This document shows, piece by piece, positions 36,259 through 44,382 of a stretch of 64,000 nucleotides of DNA. The DNA is from Achromobacter sp. MYb9. GTDB taxonomy: Bacteria; Pseudomonadota; Gammaproteobacteria; Burkholderiales; Burkholderiaceae_B. How positions within the stretch are numbered: position 1 is the first letter of the stretch; each line of letters begins with the position of its first letter. The notes beneath the pieces were generated by a model. That model was not told where the DNA came from, ran no database searches, and worked only from the letters and a program-made list of their open reading frames with translations. The position numbers were made by a program, and so were the translations under genes. Where the stretch lies: NCBI RefSeq assembly GCF_002975275.1, contig NZ_PCOQ01000003.1:62001-126000 (forward strand), written 5' to 3'.

Positions 36259-37227
36259 TCACTCGACCTTCGCGCCCGATTCTTCGACGATCTTGCCCCA
36301 GCGGATGCGGTCGTCGTGGATCAGCTTGGCGAATTCCCCTGGCGTGCTGGTCAGCACGCGCGCGCCTTGTTCCTGGTACTTCACGCTCAGGTCCTTGGCC
36401 TGCAGAGCCTTGTTGAACTCCGCATTCAGGCGCTGCACGATGTCTTCGGGCGTGCCGGCCGGCGCGGCCAGGCCGAACCAGGTCACGGCTTCAAATCCCG
36501 GAAAGCCGCGCTCGGCAACGGTGGGCACGTCGGGCATATCGGGCACGCGCTGTGCCGAGGTCACCGCCAACGCGCGCATCTTGCCGTTGCGCACGTGGCC
36601 AATCAGCGTGGGCACTGATGACAGGTACATGTCGATCTGCCCGCCAATCAGGTCATTGGACGCTTGCGCCGCGCCCTTGTAAGGGATGTGCGTGAGCTTG
36701 ATGCCCGCGGCATTCTGCAATTGCACCGCGGCCAGGTGAGCCACGGTGCCGTTGCCCGAGCTGGCGAAGTTCAAGGACTCCGGCTTGGCTTTGGCTGCGG
36801 CAAGCATGTCCTCGAAGGTCTTCAGCGGCGAATTGGCGGGAACCACGATCACCAGCGGGGCGTCCGCGACCAAGCCGATAGCGGTCAAGTCTTTTTCGGG
36901 GTCGTAGGGCAGCTTGGCGTAGAGCGTGGGATTGATCGCCAAGTTGCTGGTTTGGCCCAGTACCAGCGAATAGCCGTCCGGCGCCGACTTCGCTGCGGTA
37001 TCCACGCCGATGTTGCCGCCCGATCCGGGTCTGTTTTCCGTGACGATGTTCCAGCCCGTATTGCTGGCCACCTTGAGCGCAGCCTCTCTGGCCAGCACAT
37101 CGGTGCCGCCGCCAGGCGGGAAAGGAACGATCAGACGAATGGGTTTGTTGGGGTAGCCCTGCGCCGCGGCTAGGCCACTCACGCACACCAGGGCCAGGCC
37201 CGAAAGCACACGCGCGATCTGCTTCAT
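36259..37227 (-). CDS. Bug-type periplasmic solute-binding protein
   Basis: 322 residues from ATG 37227, chosen for GGAGACAAATC upstream. An in-frame ATG at 37263 would spoil the signal. The signal peptide is IARVLSGLALVCVSGLAAAQ. Family signatures: YPNKPIRLIVPFPPGGGTDV, ENRPGSGGNIGVDTAAKSA, LPYDPEKDLTAIGL, HIPYKGAAQASNDLIGGQID and a C-terminus GKIVEESGAKVE. It is first in an operon with the RraA-like and hydroxyacid-dehydrogenase genes and divergent from an IclR gene, so it probably binds the same dicarboxylate-type compound in the periplasm. Confidence 0.92.
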   Translation of the reverse strand: MKQIARVLSGLALVCVSGLAAAQGYPNKPIRLIVPFPPGGGTDVLAREAALKVASNTGWNIVTENRPGSGGNIGVDTAAKSAPDGYSLVLGQTSNLAINPTLYAKLPYDPEKDLTAIGLVADAPLVIVVPANSPLKTFEDMLAAAKAKPESLNFASSGNGTVAHLAAVQLQNAAGIKLTHIPYKGAAQASNDLIGGQIDMYLSSVPTLIGHVRNGKMRALAVTSAQRVPDMPDVPTVAERGFPGFEAVTWFGLAAPAGTPEDIVQRLNAEFNKALQAKDLSVKYQEQGARVLTSTPGEFAKLIHDDRIRWGKIVEESGAKVE

Positions 37228-37306
37228 GATTTGTCTCCGATCGTTGTTTTTGGTGGGAGGCATTGTGAATCCGTGTTCCGGCTAATACAATGCAAGTCCG
37301 TCAGAT

Positions 37307-37318
37307 GAAACATGTTCC
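37307..37318. promoter_or_regulatory. Near-palindrome in divergent IclR/Bug promoter
   Basis: GAAACATGTTCC is palindromic at 10 of 12 positions and sits 80 bp upstream of the Bug start and 6 bp before the IclR ATG at 37324. A second inverted pair, CATTGT (37261-37266) and ACAATG (37287-37292), is nearby. Either could be the IclR operator. Confidence 0.35.
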
Positions 37319-37323
37319 ATACA

Positions 37324-38052
37324 ATGAACGCAGATAAACCTAGCGATGCTGATGAGTCCTCGGCAGAAGAAGGCGTAGTGGCCGTGCGTCGAGCGATGAG
37401 CATCCTTGCGGCGTTCGGCGTGGAAGACACCCATCTCTCCCTGGCGGAACTGAGCCGACGCACCGGCTTTCACCGGTCCACCGTATTGCGCTTGGCGCGC
37501 ACGCTCGCCATGGACGACTATCTGGCACAGCGACCGGACGGCACGTGGCGCCTGGCGCGCGCAGCCGGTTGGCTTGGCGCCTGCTACCAGGCCACGTTCA
37601 ACATTGCGGAAATCGTGCAGCCGGTCCTGAGGGATGTATCGGCCACAACGGGAGAAAGCGCCACGTTCTATGTGCGCGAGGGCAAACAACGCATTTGCAT
37701 GGCGCGGGTCGAAGGACCCAAATCAATCCGCCATCATGTGCGGATTGGCGCGGCGCTGCCGCTTGAACTGGGCTCGCCGGGACGTGTGCTGCTCGCGTTT
37801 TCCGGAGAGCCGGGCGAGCCTTACGAATCGGTGCGTCGCGCGGGCTACATGATTTCCCTGGGCGAGCGCGATGCGGAAGTCTCCAGCATTTCCGCGCCGG
37901 TCTACGGCATCAACTGGACGTTGCAGGGCGCGATCTGCATCTCGGGGCCGATTTCGCGCCTGACGGAAAGCGTGCTGCTCGAGCTCAAGGAACCCATTCT
38001 TACTGCAGCCAGTCGACTTTCGCGGTCGATGATGGGCGTTCGACAAGCGTAG
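37324..38052 (+). CDS. IclR-family transcriptional regulator
   Basis: 242 residues. The N-terminal winged HTH is VAVRRAMSILAAFGVEDTHL, then SRRTGFHRSTVLRLARTLAM. The ligand domain has the IclR pattern ATTGESATFYVREGKQRICM, RIGAALPLELGSPGRVLLAF and GAICISGPISRLTES. ATG 37324 is used, and ATG 37312 is an in-frame alternative that overlaps a palindrome. It is divergent from the Bug/RraA/dehydrogenase operon and is its likely regulator. Confidence 0.88.
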   Translation: MNADKPSDADESSAEEGVVAVRRAMSILAAFGVEDTHLSLAELSRRTGFHRSTVLRLARTLAMDDYLAQRPDGTWRLARAAGWLGACYQATFNIAEIVQPVLRDVSATTGESATFYVREGKQRICMARVEGPKSIRHHVRIGAALPLELGSPGRVLLAFSGEPGEPYESVRRAGYMISLGERDAEVSSISAPVYGINWTLQGAICISGPISRLTESVLLELKEPILTAASRLSRSMMGVRQA

Positions 38053-38165
38053 GCAGGGCGAGGGCGATGGTGGAAGTGCGCGTGTTCCGTTGATCAGTTT
38101 TTGCGTCGAATCGCCCGCTAGAAATCGGGTACGCTTTGACGCTGGCAAATTCCAGGCAGCATGAT

Positions 38166-38864
38166 ATGTGGCGCACGTTCTGCAAAATGTCGCTGGCGGT
38201 GATTTGGGTACTTTGGCTGGGCGCCATGGCATGGTTTGCGGAGGGCATACTGCGGTACGTACTGTCCGCGGATGCGACGTTGGCGCCGATCATCCTTACG
38301 CCGGGACAGAGCGCGCACGCCGAGGTATACCGCATCCGCGAAGCGCCGCTGTGGATGGAAGCGCGTTTCGGCGGCCCGATGGGCAGGAAGCGGCCCGAAT
38401 TGGGCGACCACACGGCCCGTGTGGGCACGCCGGGCTTTATCAACCCCGGAGAGCCGGTGCGGATTCGTGTGCGTGATGGCAAGGGACTGGACGTCATGGT
38501 GGCCGCTGCTCCCAGCAGCGGCGCCAGCGCCGCGCATTTCTACCGCAAACTCTGGCCTGAAAGTCATACCGATGGTGCGCTGCCCGAGACCGCGCCGCCC
38601 TTTCCGAAGCTGGCGAAGGGGACTTCGCATCTCACCTTCACGGTCGAAGAGGTCGGGCCGGCGCTTCAGGGCGAGCAGATCGAACTGGAAATCAGCGCAC
38701 CCATCGGCCTCAAGCGTACCGCGCCCGGTTGGGACGATGTCTCCACCTTCATCTTCTGGCCCTTCATCGCTACGATCCTGAGCGTTTGGGCGCTGGTGTT
38801 GGCCGGGCTGACGTGGTGGTATCGTCGCCGGGTGCGGCGGGTAGCTCTAAAAGCACTCGCCTGA
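38166..38864 (+). CDS. Hypothetical membrane protein with two terminal helices
   Basis: 232 residues from ATG 38166. One membrane helix near the N-terminus (MSLAVIWVLWLGAMAWFAEG) and one near the C-terminus (FIFWPFIATILSVWALVLAG), followed by a basic tail WWYRRRVRRVA, flank about 165 residues that would lie in the periplasm. No known domain is recognised. Composition and codon use look like a genuine Achromobacter-type gene. It stands alone between two IclR-type regulators on opposite strands. Confidence 0.7.
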   Translation: MWRTFCKMSLAVIWVLWLGAMAWFAEGILRYVLSADATLAPIILTPGQSAHAEVYRIREAPLWMEARFGGPMGRKRPELGDHTARVGTPGFINPGEPVRIRVRDGKGLDVMVAAAPSSGASAAHFYRKLWPESHTDGALPETAPPFPKLAKGTSHLTFTVEEVGPALQGEQIELEISAPIGLKRTAPGWDDVSTFIFWPFIATILSVWALVLAGLTWWYRRRVRRVALKALA

Positions 38865-38962
38865 GTTCAAGCGTAGAAGTCCCATACGATGGTGCAAGCC
38901 GGCCGCAAGCGCGGCGGGCTCCGTATGACGTCATGACGTCATGACCTCAACACACCATGGCT

Positions 38963-39679
38963 TTACTTCGTGGAAGGCCAGCGTCCGCCCAGGGCGCGGG
39001 TGGCATCCGCCGCGGCTTCCTGCACCAGCTTGGCCATCTTCTTGACGGCGGCCGGCGAGTAGCGTTCTTTGGGGCCCGACAACGATATGGCGCCGCAGAT
39101 GTCGCCATCCGGGCCGAACACCGGGCTGGCCACGGCCGCGCAGTTGGGGTCGCGTTCGCCCATCGACGTCAGCATCAGGCCGATCTCGGCCGGCGACTTG
39201 CCATCGACCAGGTAGGCGGTCAGCAGCCTGCCGGCGGCGCCCTTGTCAAGCGGCAGCAGGTCGCCGACGCGGATACGGTCCAGCGTGGAATGGTGTGAGT
39301 CCACGCGCAGCACGCAGGCGCGAGAGGTCGCGTCATGGTAGACGTGGAACGACGCGCTTTCCGTGCCTTTGTCGACCAGGCCTTGCAGCAGCGGCAGGAT
39401 GGTTTCGGTCAGGCGGTAGGTGGCTTCGTACGCGCGCCCCAGGTGATGCGCGTAGGGCCCCAGGGAATAGCGGCCATCGGCGCGGCGCACCACCAGCGCC
39501 ACTTTTTCAAGCGAAGCAATAAGCCGCAAGAGCGTGCTCTTGTAGAACCCCGTGGCCCGGGAAAGGTCCGCAAGCGTGATGGGCTCGGTGCGTTCTGCAA
39601 CGGCCCCGACGATGGTCAGGGCGCGTTCGACGGCGGCGACGCCGTCAGTGGAATTGTCCTGAGTAGGGGTGCGACTCAT
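38963..39679 (-). CDS. IclR-family regulator, likely controller of the 39-59 kb catabolic regulon
   Basis: 238 residues. The winged HTH is VAAVERALTIVGAVAERTEP, then LSRATGFYKSTLLRLIASLE. The effector domain includes LVDKGTESASFHVYHD, LLPLDKGAAGRLLTAY and VFGPDGDICGAISLSGPKER. It is the last gene of the minus-strand operon with the aldehyde dehydrogenase and HIBADH-like genes. Two promoters in the cluster carry the same CGTTC-N9-GAACG palindrome, a suitable target for an IclR dimer or tetramer, so this protein is the best candidate for the shared regulator. That link is inferred. Confidence 0.88.
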   Translation of the reverse strand: MSRTPTQDNSTDGVAAVERALTIVGAVAERTEPITLADLSRATGFYKSTLLRLIASLEKVALVVRRADGRYSLGPYAHHLGRAYEATYRLTETILPLLQGLVDKGTESASFHVYHDATSRACVLRVDSHHSTLDRIRVGDLLPLDKGAAGRLLTAYLVDGKSPAEIGLMLTSMGERDPNCAAVASPVFGPDGDICGAISLSGPKERYSPAAVKKMAKLVQEAAADATRALGGRWPSTK

Positions 39680-39696
39680 TGGAATGGTAGGGGTGA

Positions 39697-40593
39697 TTAG
39701 GCGGTGGTTCCCGACTCCGGATCGATCACCCGGCTGATGACCGGGAAATAGCGGTTGCCATGGCCCTGGGCCAACGCGGCGCTGAACCAGTGGTCAACGT
39801 TGCGGGCGCCCAGCGCTTGTACGCCGGTTTGTTCCGCCAACGCCAGCGCGTAGCGCAGGTCTTTGCGGGCATAGTCCACGGGGAAGGCTTTTTCGGGAAA
39901 TTCACCGGGCAGAATAGCCTTTAAGCCGTGGTTGCGCAACGCGAAGCTATCCGCCGAACCACGCGTGAAAGTCTCCAGCAATACCTGCGGATCCACCCCC
40001 GAACGCCGTGCAATGGCGCGCGCTTCCGACAACGCCACCACGGTTTCGAACAGCACCATATTGTTCAGGATCTTCACGACCTGGCCGCTGCCGACAGGGC
40101 CGCAGTAGGTGATCTCGTTGGCGAAGGTGGATACCAGCGGCTTGACGCGCTCAAACGTCGATGCCTCGCCGCCGATCATGACGGACAGCGTGCCGGCCTC
40201 GGCGGCGGCGCGGGTGCGGGCAACGGGCGCGTCGATGAAGGTGGCGCCCTTGGCGGCGAATTCGCCGGCCAGTTCGCGCGTCACGTCAACGGGCGACGTG
40301 CTCAGGTCCACGATCAATTGACCACTGCGCGTATTGGCCAGCAGGCCGTCGGCGGCGCGCGCCAACTGCGCCACGACTTCGCCGGACGGCAGGGACAGGA
40401 ACACCACGTCGCAGTCGCGCATGATCTGCTGGGCCGTCGCAGTCTGGACGCCATGCGGGGCCAGGCGCTGCAAGGGCGCCGCGTCGGTGTCGCAGCCCAG
40501 CACGGGCAGGCCGCCCTTGGTGGCCAGGTTGCGGCAGATGGGTTCGCCCATGACGCCCAGGCCGATGAAGCCGGCTCGTTGAAATTCAGACAT
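39697..40593 (-). CDS. 3-hydroxyisobutyrate dehydrogenase-like NAD(P)-dependent oxidoreductase
   Basis: 298 residues from ATG 40593. It is a beta-hydroxyacid dehydrogenase: NAD(P) fold AGFIGLGVMGEPICRNLATK, substrate loop FIDAPVARTRAAAEAGTLSV and catalytic Lys in CGPVGSGQVVKILNNMV. This family oxidises 3-hydroxyisobutyrate, tartronate semialdehyde and related short hydroxyacids. It lies 70 bp downstream of the aldehyde dehydrogenase gene, which suggests that the pair processes a hydroxyl-bearing side branch of the pathway to an aldehyde and then an acid. Exact substrate unknown. Confidence 0.9.
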   Translation of the reverse strand: MSEFQRAGFIGLGVMGEPICRNLATKGGLPVLGCDTDAAPLQRLAPHGVQTATAQQIMRDCDVVFLSLPSGEVVAQLARAADGLLANTRSGQLIVDLSTSPVDVTRELAGEFAAKGATFIDAPVARTRAAAEAGTLSVMIGGEASTFERVKPLVSTFANEITYCGPVGSGQVVKILNNMVLFETVVALSEARAIARRSGVDPQVLLETFTRGSADSFALRNHGLKAILPGEFPEKAFPVDYARKDLRYALALAEQTGVQALGARNVDHWFSAALAQGHGNRYFPVISRVIDPESGTTA

Positions 40594-40663
40594 AGGGATA
40601 GTCTCCGAAGAAAGGGGGCCGTCGTTGCGGCCCTGGAAAGAATGCGAACGGAACGCCTTCGGC

Positions 40664-42118
40664 TTACATGCCGAAGTAGATGCCCTTGGATTGTTGATAC
40701 AGGCGCAGCCCGCTGACACCTTTTTCGCGGCCGATGCCGCTTTGCTTGAAGCCGCCGAACGGGGTGGATATCGACAATTGCTTATAGGTGTTGATCCATA
40801 CGCTGCCGGCTTCCAGGCGCTTGGCCACGCGCCACGCGCGCCGGTAGTCCGCCGTCCAGACGCCGGATGCCAGGCCGTAGACGCTGTCGTTGGCCTGGTC
40901 GATCAAATCGTCTTCGTCGTCGAAGGTCAGCGCGCACAGGACCGGGCCGAAGATTTCTTCGCGCACCACGTGCGCATCGCGTGCCAATCCGCCCAGGATG
41001 GTGGGCCGGTAGAACGCGCCTGCTTGCAGCGCGTCGTCGTCAGGCCGCTGCGCGCCTAGTAGGACTTGCGCGCCGTCGCGCTTGGCGGATTCGACCATGC
41101 CTTCGATCTTGTCGCGGTGGCCGAACGATGCGATCGGGCCCATCTGGGCGCCGGCCGCATCGGGCAGGTTCACATTGAGCCGTGCGGCGCGCGCCACCAG
41201 TTTTTCGATGAACGAGGCCGCGATGCCGCGCTGCACGTAAAGCCGAGAACCCGCCACGCACGACTGCCCGCTGCCTTCGAAAATGCCGCCGATCACGCCC
41301 TCTATCGCCGCGTCCTGGTCTGCGTCATCGAACACGATATGCGGCGACTTGCCGCCCAGTTCCAGCGCGACGGGCATCAGCTTTTCGGCAGCGGCGTGGG
41401 CGATGGCGCGGCCGCTGGCGGTGCCGCCGGTGAACGACACCATGCGTACACCCGGATGTTCCACCAGGCGGCGGCCCACGGTGGCGCCCAGGCCGGTGAC
41501 CACGTTCAGGATGCCAGGCGGCAAGCCGGCTTCCAGCGCGATGCGGCCCAGCACCAGCGCGGGTGACGAGGTCACCTCGGAAGGCTTCAAGATCACGGCG
41601 TTGCCAGCGGCCAGCGCGGGGGCGACCTTCTGCGCTTCCATCGTCAGCGGCGAGTTCCACGGCGTGATCGCCACGACGACGCCATAGGGTTCGTAGTGCG
41701 TCATCGACAGGTAGTTGCCGCGCGCCGGCGTAACCTCGGCGCCCAGCGTTTCGCAAACGCCCGCGTAGTACCGGAAAGTCGCCGCCGCACTGGCGACCTG
41801 CGTCTTGCATTCGGCCCAGACCTTGCCGTTTTCGATCATCTGCAAACGTGCCAGCAGATCCGCATGTTGCTCGATGCCGTCGGCCATTCGACGCAGGATC
41901 GCGGCGCGCTGGTGCGGCAGCATGTCGCGCCAGGCGGGCTGGCGTTGCGCCTGCCAGGCGGCGTCGACGGCTTGATCCACCTGGGCATCGGATGCCGCAC
42001 TGACCAAATAATTTCGCGCGCCGGTGGCGGGGTTGATGGACGCAAACGCGGCGTCTTGCTGGGCGACCCATTCACCGCCGATCAGCATGGATTTAAGGGT
42101 TTCCGATGATTCGGACAT
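40664..42118 (-). CDS. NAD(P)-dependent aldehyde dehydrogenase
   Basis: 484 residues from ATG 42118. The open frame extends upstream, but that part has no homology and crosses the promoter. Catalytic residues are Glu in VALELGGKSPHIVFDDAD and Cys in FEGSGQSCVAGSRLYV. Asn is in VVAITPWNSPLTMEAQKVAP and the NAD-binding region is GLGATVGRRLVEHPGVRMVS. It is first in the minus-strand operon (ALDH, HIBADH-like, IclR), divergent from the Bug-carboxylase operon across a promoter with the regulon palindrome. It oxidises an aldehyde to an acid that could then enter CoA activation. Confidence 0.92.
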   Translation of the reverse strand: MSESSETLKSMLIGGEWVAQQDAAFASINPATGARNYLVSAASDAQVDQAVDAAWQAQRQPAWRDMLPHQRAAILRRMADGIEQHADLLARLQMIENGKVWAECKTQVASAAATFRYYAGVCETLGAEVTPARGNYLSMTHYEPYGVVVAITPWNSPLTMEAQKVAPALAAGNAVILKPSEVTSSPALVLGRIALEAGLPPGILNVVTGLGATVGRRLVEHPGVRMVSFTGGTASGRAIAHAAAEKLMPVALELGGKSPHIVFDDADQDAAIEGVIGGIFEGSGQSCVAGSRLYVQRGIAASFIEKLVARAARLNVNLPDAAGAQMGPIASFGHRDKIEGMVESAKRDGAQVLLGAQRPDDDALQAGAFYRPTILGGLARDAHVVREEIFGPVLCALTFDDEDDLIDQANDSVYGLASGVWTADYRRAWRVAKRLEAGSVWINTYKQLSISTPFGGFKQSGIGREKGVSGLRLYQQSKGIYFGM

Positions 42119-42184
42119 GACGTGATGTTCCTCTCTTGATGGGATCTTTGGCGCGGCCGCCGGCAGCCTGCATGCATTTACTCG

Positions 42185-42213
42185 TTGACAGTCTGCGGCC
42201 GAAAAAATATAAA
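42185..42213 (+). promoter_or_regulatory. Sigma-70-like promoter of the main catabolic operon
   Basis: A TTGACA -35 box (42185-42190), 17-bp spacer and TATAAA -10 box (42208-42213) form a near-consensus promoter about 75 bp before the first Bug gene. The CGTTC-N9-GAACG element begins 11 bp after the -10, so a bound regulator would cover the transcription start. Confidence 0.75.
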
Positions 42214-42223
42214 ATAGAATAAG

Positions 42224-42242
42224 CGTTCTGTCTACAGGAACG
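42224..42242. promoter_or_regulatory. Regulon operator CGTTC-N9-GAACG, copy 1
   Basis: A perfect inverted repeat, CGTTC (42224-42228) and GAACG (42238-42242), within a longer string (AGAATA, two bases, CGTTCTG) that recurs at 52782-52800 upstream of the third operon. Its position at +1 suggests repression. Confidence 0.65.
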
Positions 42243-42288
42243 GTAAGAATAAACAAACCGTCATTCGAAGACAAGAGGAGACAACTCG

Positions 42289-43257
42289 ATGCACCGCAAT
42301 TTCTTGTGCGCGCTGGCATGTGCCACGGCGCTGTTTGCGGGAACGGCGCACGCCGATTCCTATCCATCCAAACCCGTGTCGATGATCGTGCCGTATCCGG
42401 CCGGCGGCGCCACCGACGTGGTGGCGCGCGCCGTCGCCGAAAAGCTGACGCAGTCGTGGGGCCAGTCGGTCATTGTTGAAAACCGCGCGGGGGCGGGCAC
42501 CACCATCGGCGCCAGTTCGGTGGCGCGAGCACCGGGCGATGGCTACACGCTGTTCATGACCACGTCCGCCCACACGATCAGCGGCCATCTGTACAGCAAG
42601 CTGAACTACGACCCGGTCAAGGACTTTGCGCCCATCACGCTGGTCACCAAGGTGCCGCTGGTGCTGGTGGTCAACCCCGCAATCCCCGCCAAGACGTTGC
42701 AGGAATTCCTGGCCTACCTGAAACAAAACAGCGGGTCGGTGAACTTTGCGTCCCCGGGCAACGGCACCGCGCAGCACCTTAGCGGTGAGCTGTTCAAGAT
42801 CGCCACGCAGTCGGGCATCACCCATGTGCCTTACCGGGGCGATGCGCCGGCCTTTACGGACCTGGCGGGCGGACAGGTGCAAATGATGCTGGCCACGATT
42901 ACGTCGGCGCTGCCGTTGATCGAGTCCGGCAAGTTGCGCGCGCTGGCCGTGGCCAACGGCACGCGCGTGCAGGCGCTGCGCAACGTGCCGACCTTTGCGG
43001 AAGCAGGCATGCCCGGCTTCGAGGCCGCGACGTGGTTTGGCTTGCTTGCACCGGCGTCACTGCCGCCGGCGCAAGCGCAACGCATCTATGAAGACGTGTC
43101 GAAGATCGTGGCCACGCCCGCGATGCAGGCGCGTATCGAAAGCTTGGGCGGGGAAGTCGTCAACAGCACCCCGCAGGCCTTCGCCGCCTTCATGTCGAGC
43201 GAACAGGAGAAGTGGGGGCGGGCCGTCAAGGCGTCCGGCGCCGTCGCTGCGCAGTAA
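42289..43257 (+). CDS. Bug-type periplasmic solute-binding protein, catabolic cluster
   Basis: 322 residues with a signal peptide (NFLCALACATALFAGTAHAD). Signatures: YPSKPVSMIVPYPAGGATDV, VENRAGAGTTIGASSVARA, LNYDPVKDFAPITLVTKVPL and HVPYRGDAPAFTDLAGGQVQ. GAGGAGACAACTCG precedes the ATG. It is first of the long plus-strand operon and probably binds the growth substrate in the periplasm. No TctAB partner is encoded here, so it must use a shared carrier or act with a different transporter. Confidence 0.92.
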   Translation: MHRNFLCALACATALFAGTAHADSYPSKPVSMIVPYPAGGATDVVARAVAEKLTQSWGQSVIVENRAGAGTTIGASSVARAPGDGYTLFMTTSAHTISGHLYSKLNYDPVKDFAPITLVTKVPLVLVVNPAIPAKTLQEFLAYLKQNSGSVNFASPGNGTAQHLSGELFKIATQSGITHVPYRGDAPAFTDLAGGQVQMMLATITSALPLIESGKLRALAVANGTRVQALRNVPTFAEAGMPGFEAATWFGLLAPASLPPAQAQRIYEDVSKIVATPAMQARIESLGGEVVNSTPQAFAAFMSSEQEKWGRAVKASGAVAAQ

Positions 43258-43356
43258 TCACAACGCCAGGCATGGAGCCAGGCACAGAAACAGCCCGGAG
43301 CCGCGCGCCGATGCAGCGCAAGGCACGGGTTCAGGCAATCACGGAGGAGACACATC

Positions 43357-44337
43357 ATGACAGTTTCAAAATGGCTGGCAGCAAGCGTGTTCGTGTTGTC
43401 GACGGCGGCGCCCCTCGTGGCAAGCGCCGCTGATTATCCCAATGCGCCGGTGAAGTTCGTCGTGGGCTTCAGCCCCGGCAGCACCATCGATACGGTGGCG
43501 CGCATCGTCGGCGAAGCCTTATCCGCGCGAATGAAGCAAACGTTCGTCGTGGACAATAAGACCGGCGCCAACGGCATGATCGCGGCGCGCGCCGTCGCGC
43601 AGGCCAAGCCGGACGGCTACACCATCCTGGTCAGCAATTCCAGTTCGATCACCGTCAATCCCTTGCTCTACAAGGACCTGCAATACGACCCCTTGAAGGA
43701 TTTTGCCCCGGTGACGACGGTGATGTCGGTGCCGTTCATCCTGACCATCAATGCCGAGAACCCCCGCGTGGCGGGCGTAACCGACGTCAAGTCGCTGGTG
43801 GCGTTGGCCAAGCGCAATCCGAACACAATCAGCTATGGCTCGGCCGGCAACGGCAACCTGATGCACCTGGCGGGCGCGCAGCTTGCCGCCATGTCCGACG
43901 TGCAGATGTTGCATGTGCCGTACCGGGGTGCCGCGCCGATGGAGGCCGGCCTGCTGTCCAAAGAAGTGGACTTCGGCTTTGACACGTTATCCGGCGTGCC
44001 GCTTATCAAAGCCGGCAAGCTGCGCGCGCTGGCCGTGTCGTCCGCCGACCGGTGGCATGACCTGCCGGACGTGCCCGCGGTATCCGAGCTGGGGTATCCC
44101 GGCTTCGACATCTCGTTCTGGGTCGGCATCTTCGCGCCGGCGGGCACGCCGCAGGCCGTGGTGGACCGGCTGAACCGCGAGATCGCAGCCGTAACCCAGG
44201 ACCCCGACGTGCGCGCACGGCTGGCGGCGCAGGGAAATCCGCTGACGCAATCGCCGCAGGCTTTCCGCCAGAAGATCGCGGAAGAGCTCAAGCAAAACGA
44301 AGCGCTGATCAAGCGCGCCAATATCAAGATCGATTGA
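43357..44337 (+). CDS. Bug-type periplasmic solute-binding protein, catabolic cluster
   Basis: 326 residues with a signal peptide (ASVFVLSTAAPLVASAAD). Signatures: YPNAPVKFVVGFSPGSTIDT (the GST variant of the N-terminal motif), VVDNKTGANGMIAARAVA, LQYDPLKDFAPVTTVMSVPF and HVPYRGAAPMEAGLLSKEVD. CGGAGGAGACACATC stands before the ATG. It is the second Bug gene in tandem but clearly different from the first, so the pair may recognise two related compounds or isomers. Confidence 0.92.
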   Translation: MTVSKWLAASVFVLSTAAPLVASAADYPNAPVKFVVGFSPGSTIDTVARIVGEALSARMKQTFVVDNKTGANGMIAARAVAQAKPDGYTILVSNSSSITVNPLLYKDLQYDPLKDFAPVTTVMSVPFILTINAENPRVAGVTDVKSLVALAKRNPNTISYGSAGNGNLMHLAGAQLAAMSDVQMLHVPYRGAAPMEAGLLSKEVDFGFDTLSGVPLIKAGKLRALAVSSADRWHDLPDVPAVSELGYPGFDISFWVGIFAPAGTPQAVVDRLNREIAAVTQDPDVRARLAAQGNPLTQSPQAFRQKIAEELKQNEALIKRANIKID

Positions 44338-44382
44338 TCGGGCGGCGACCGCCGCATCGGCAATGGGCAGGGAGGAGCACAC

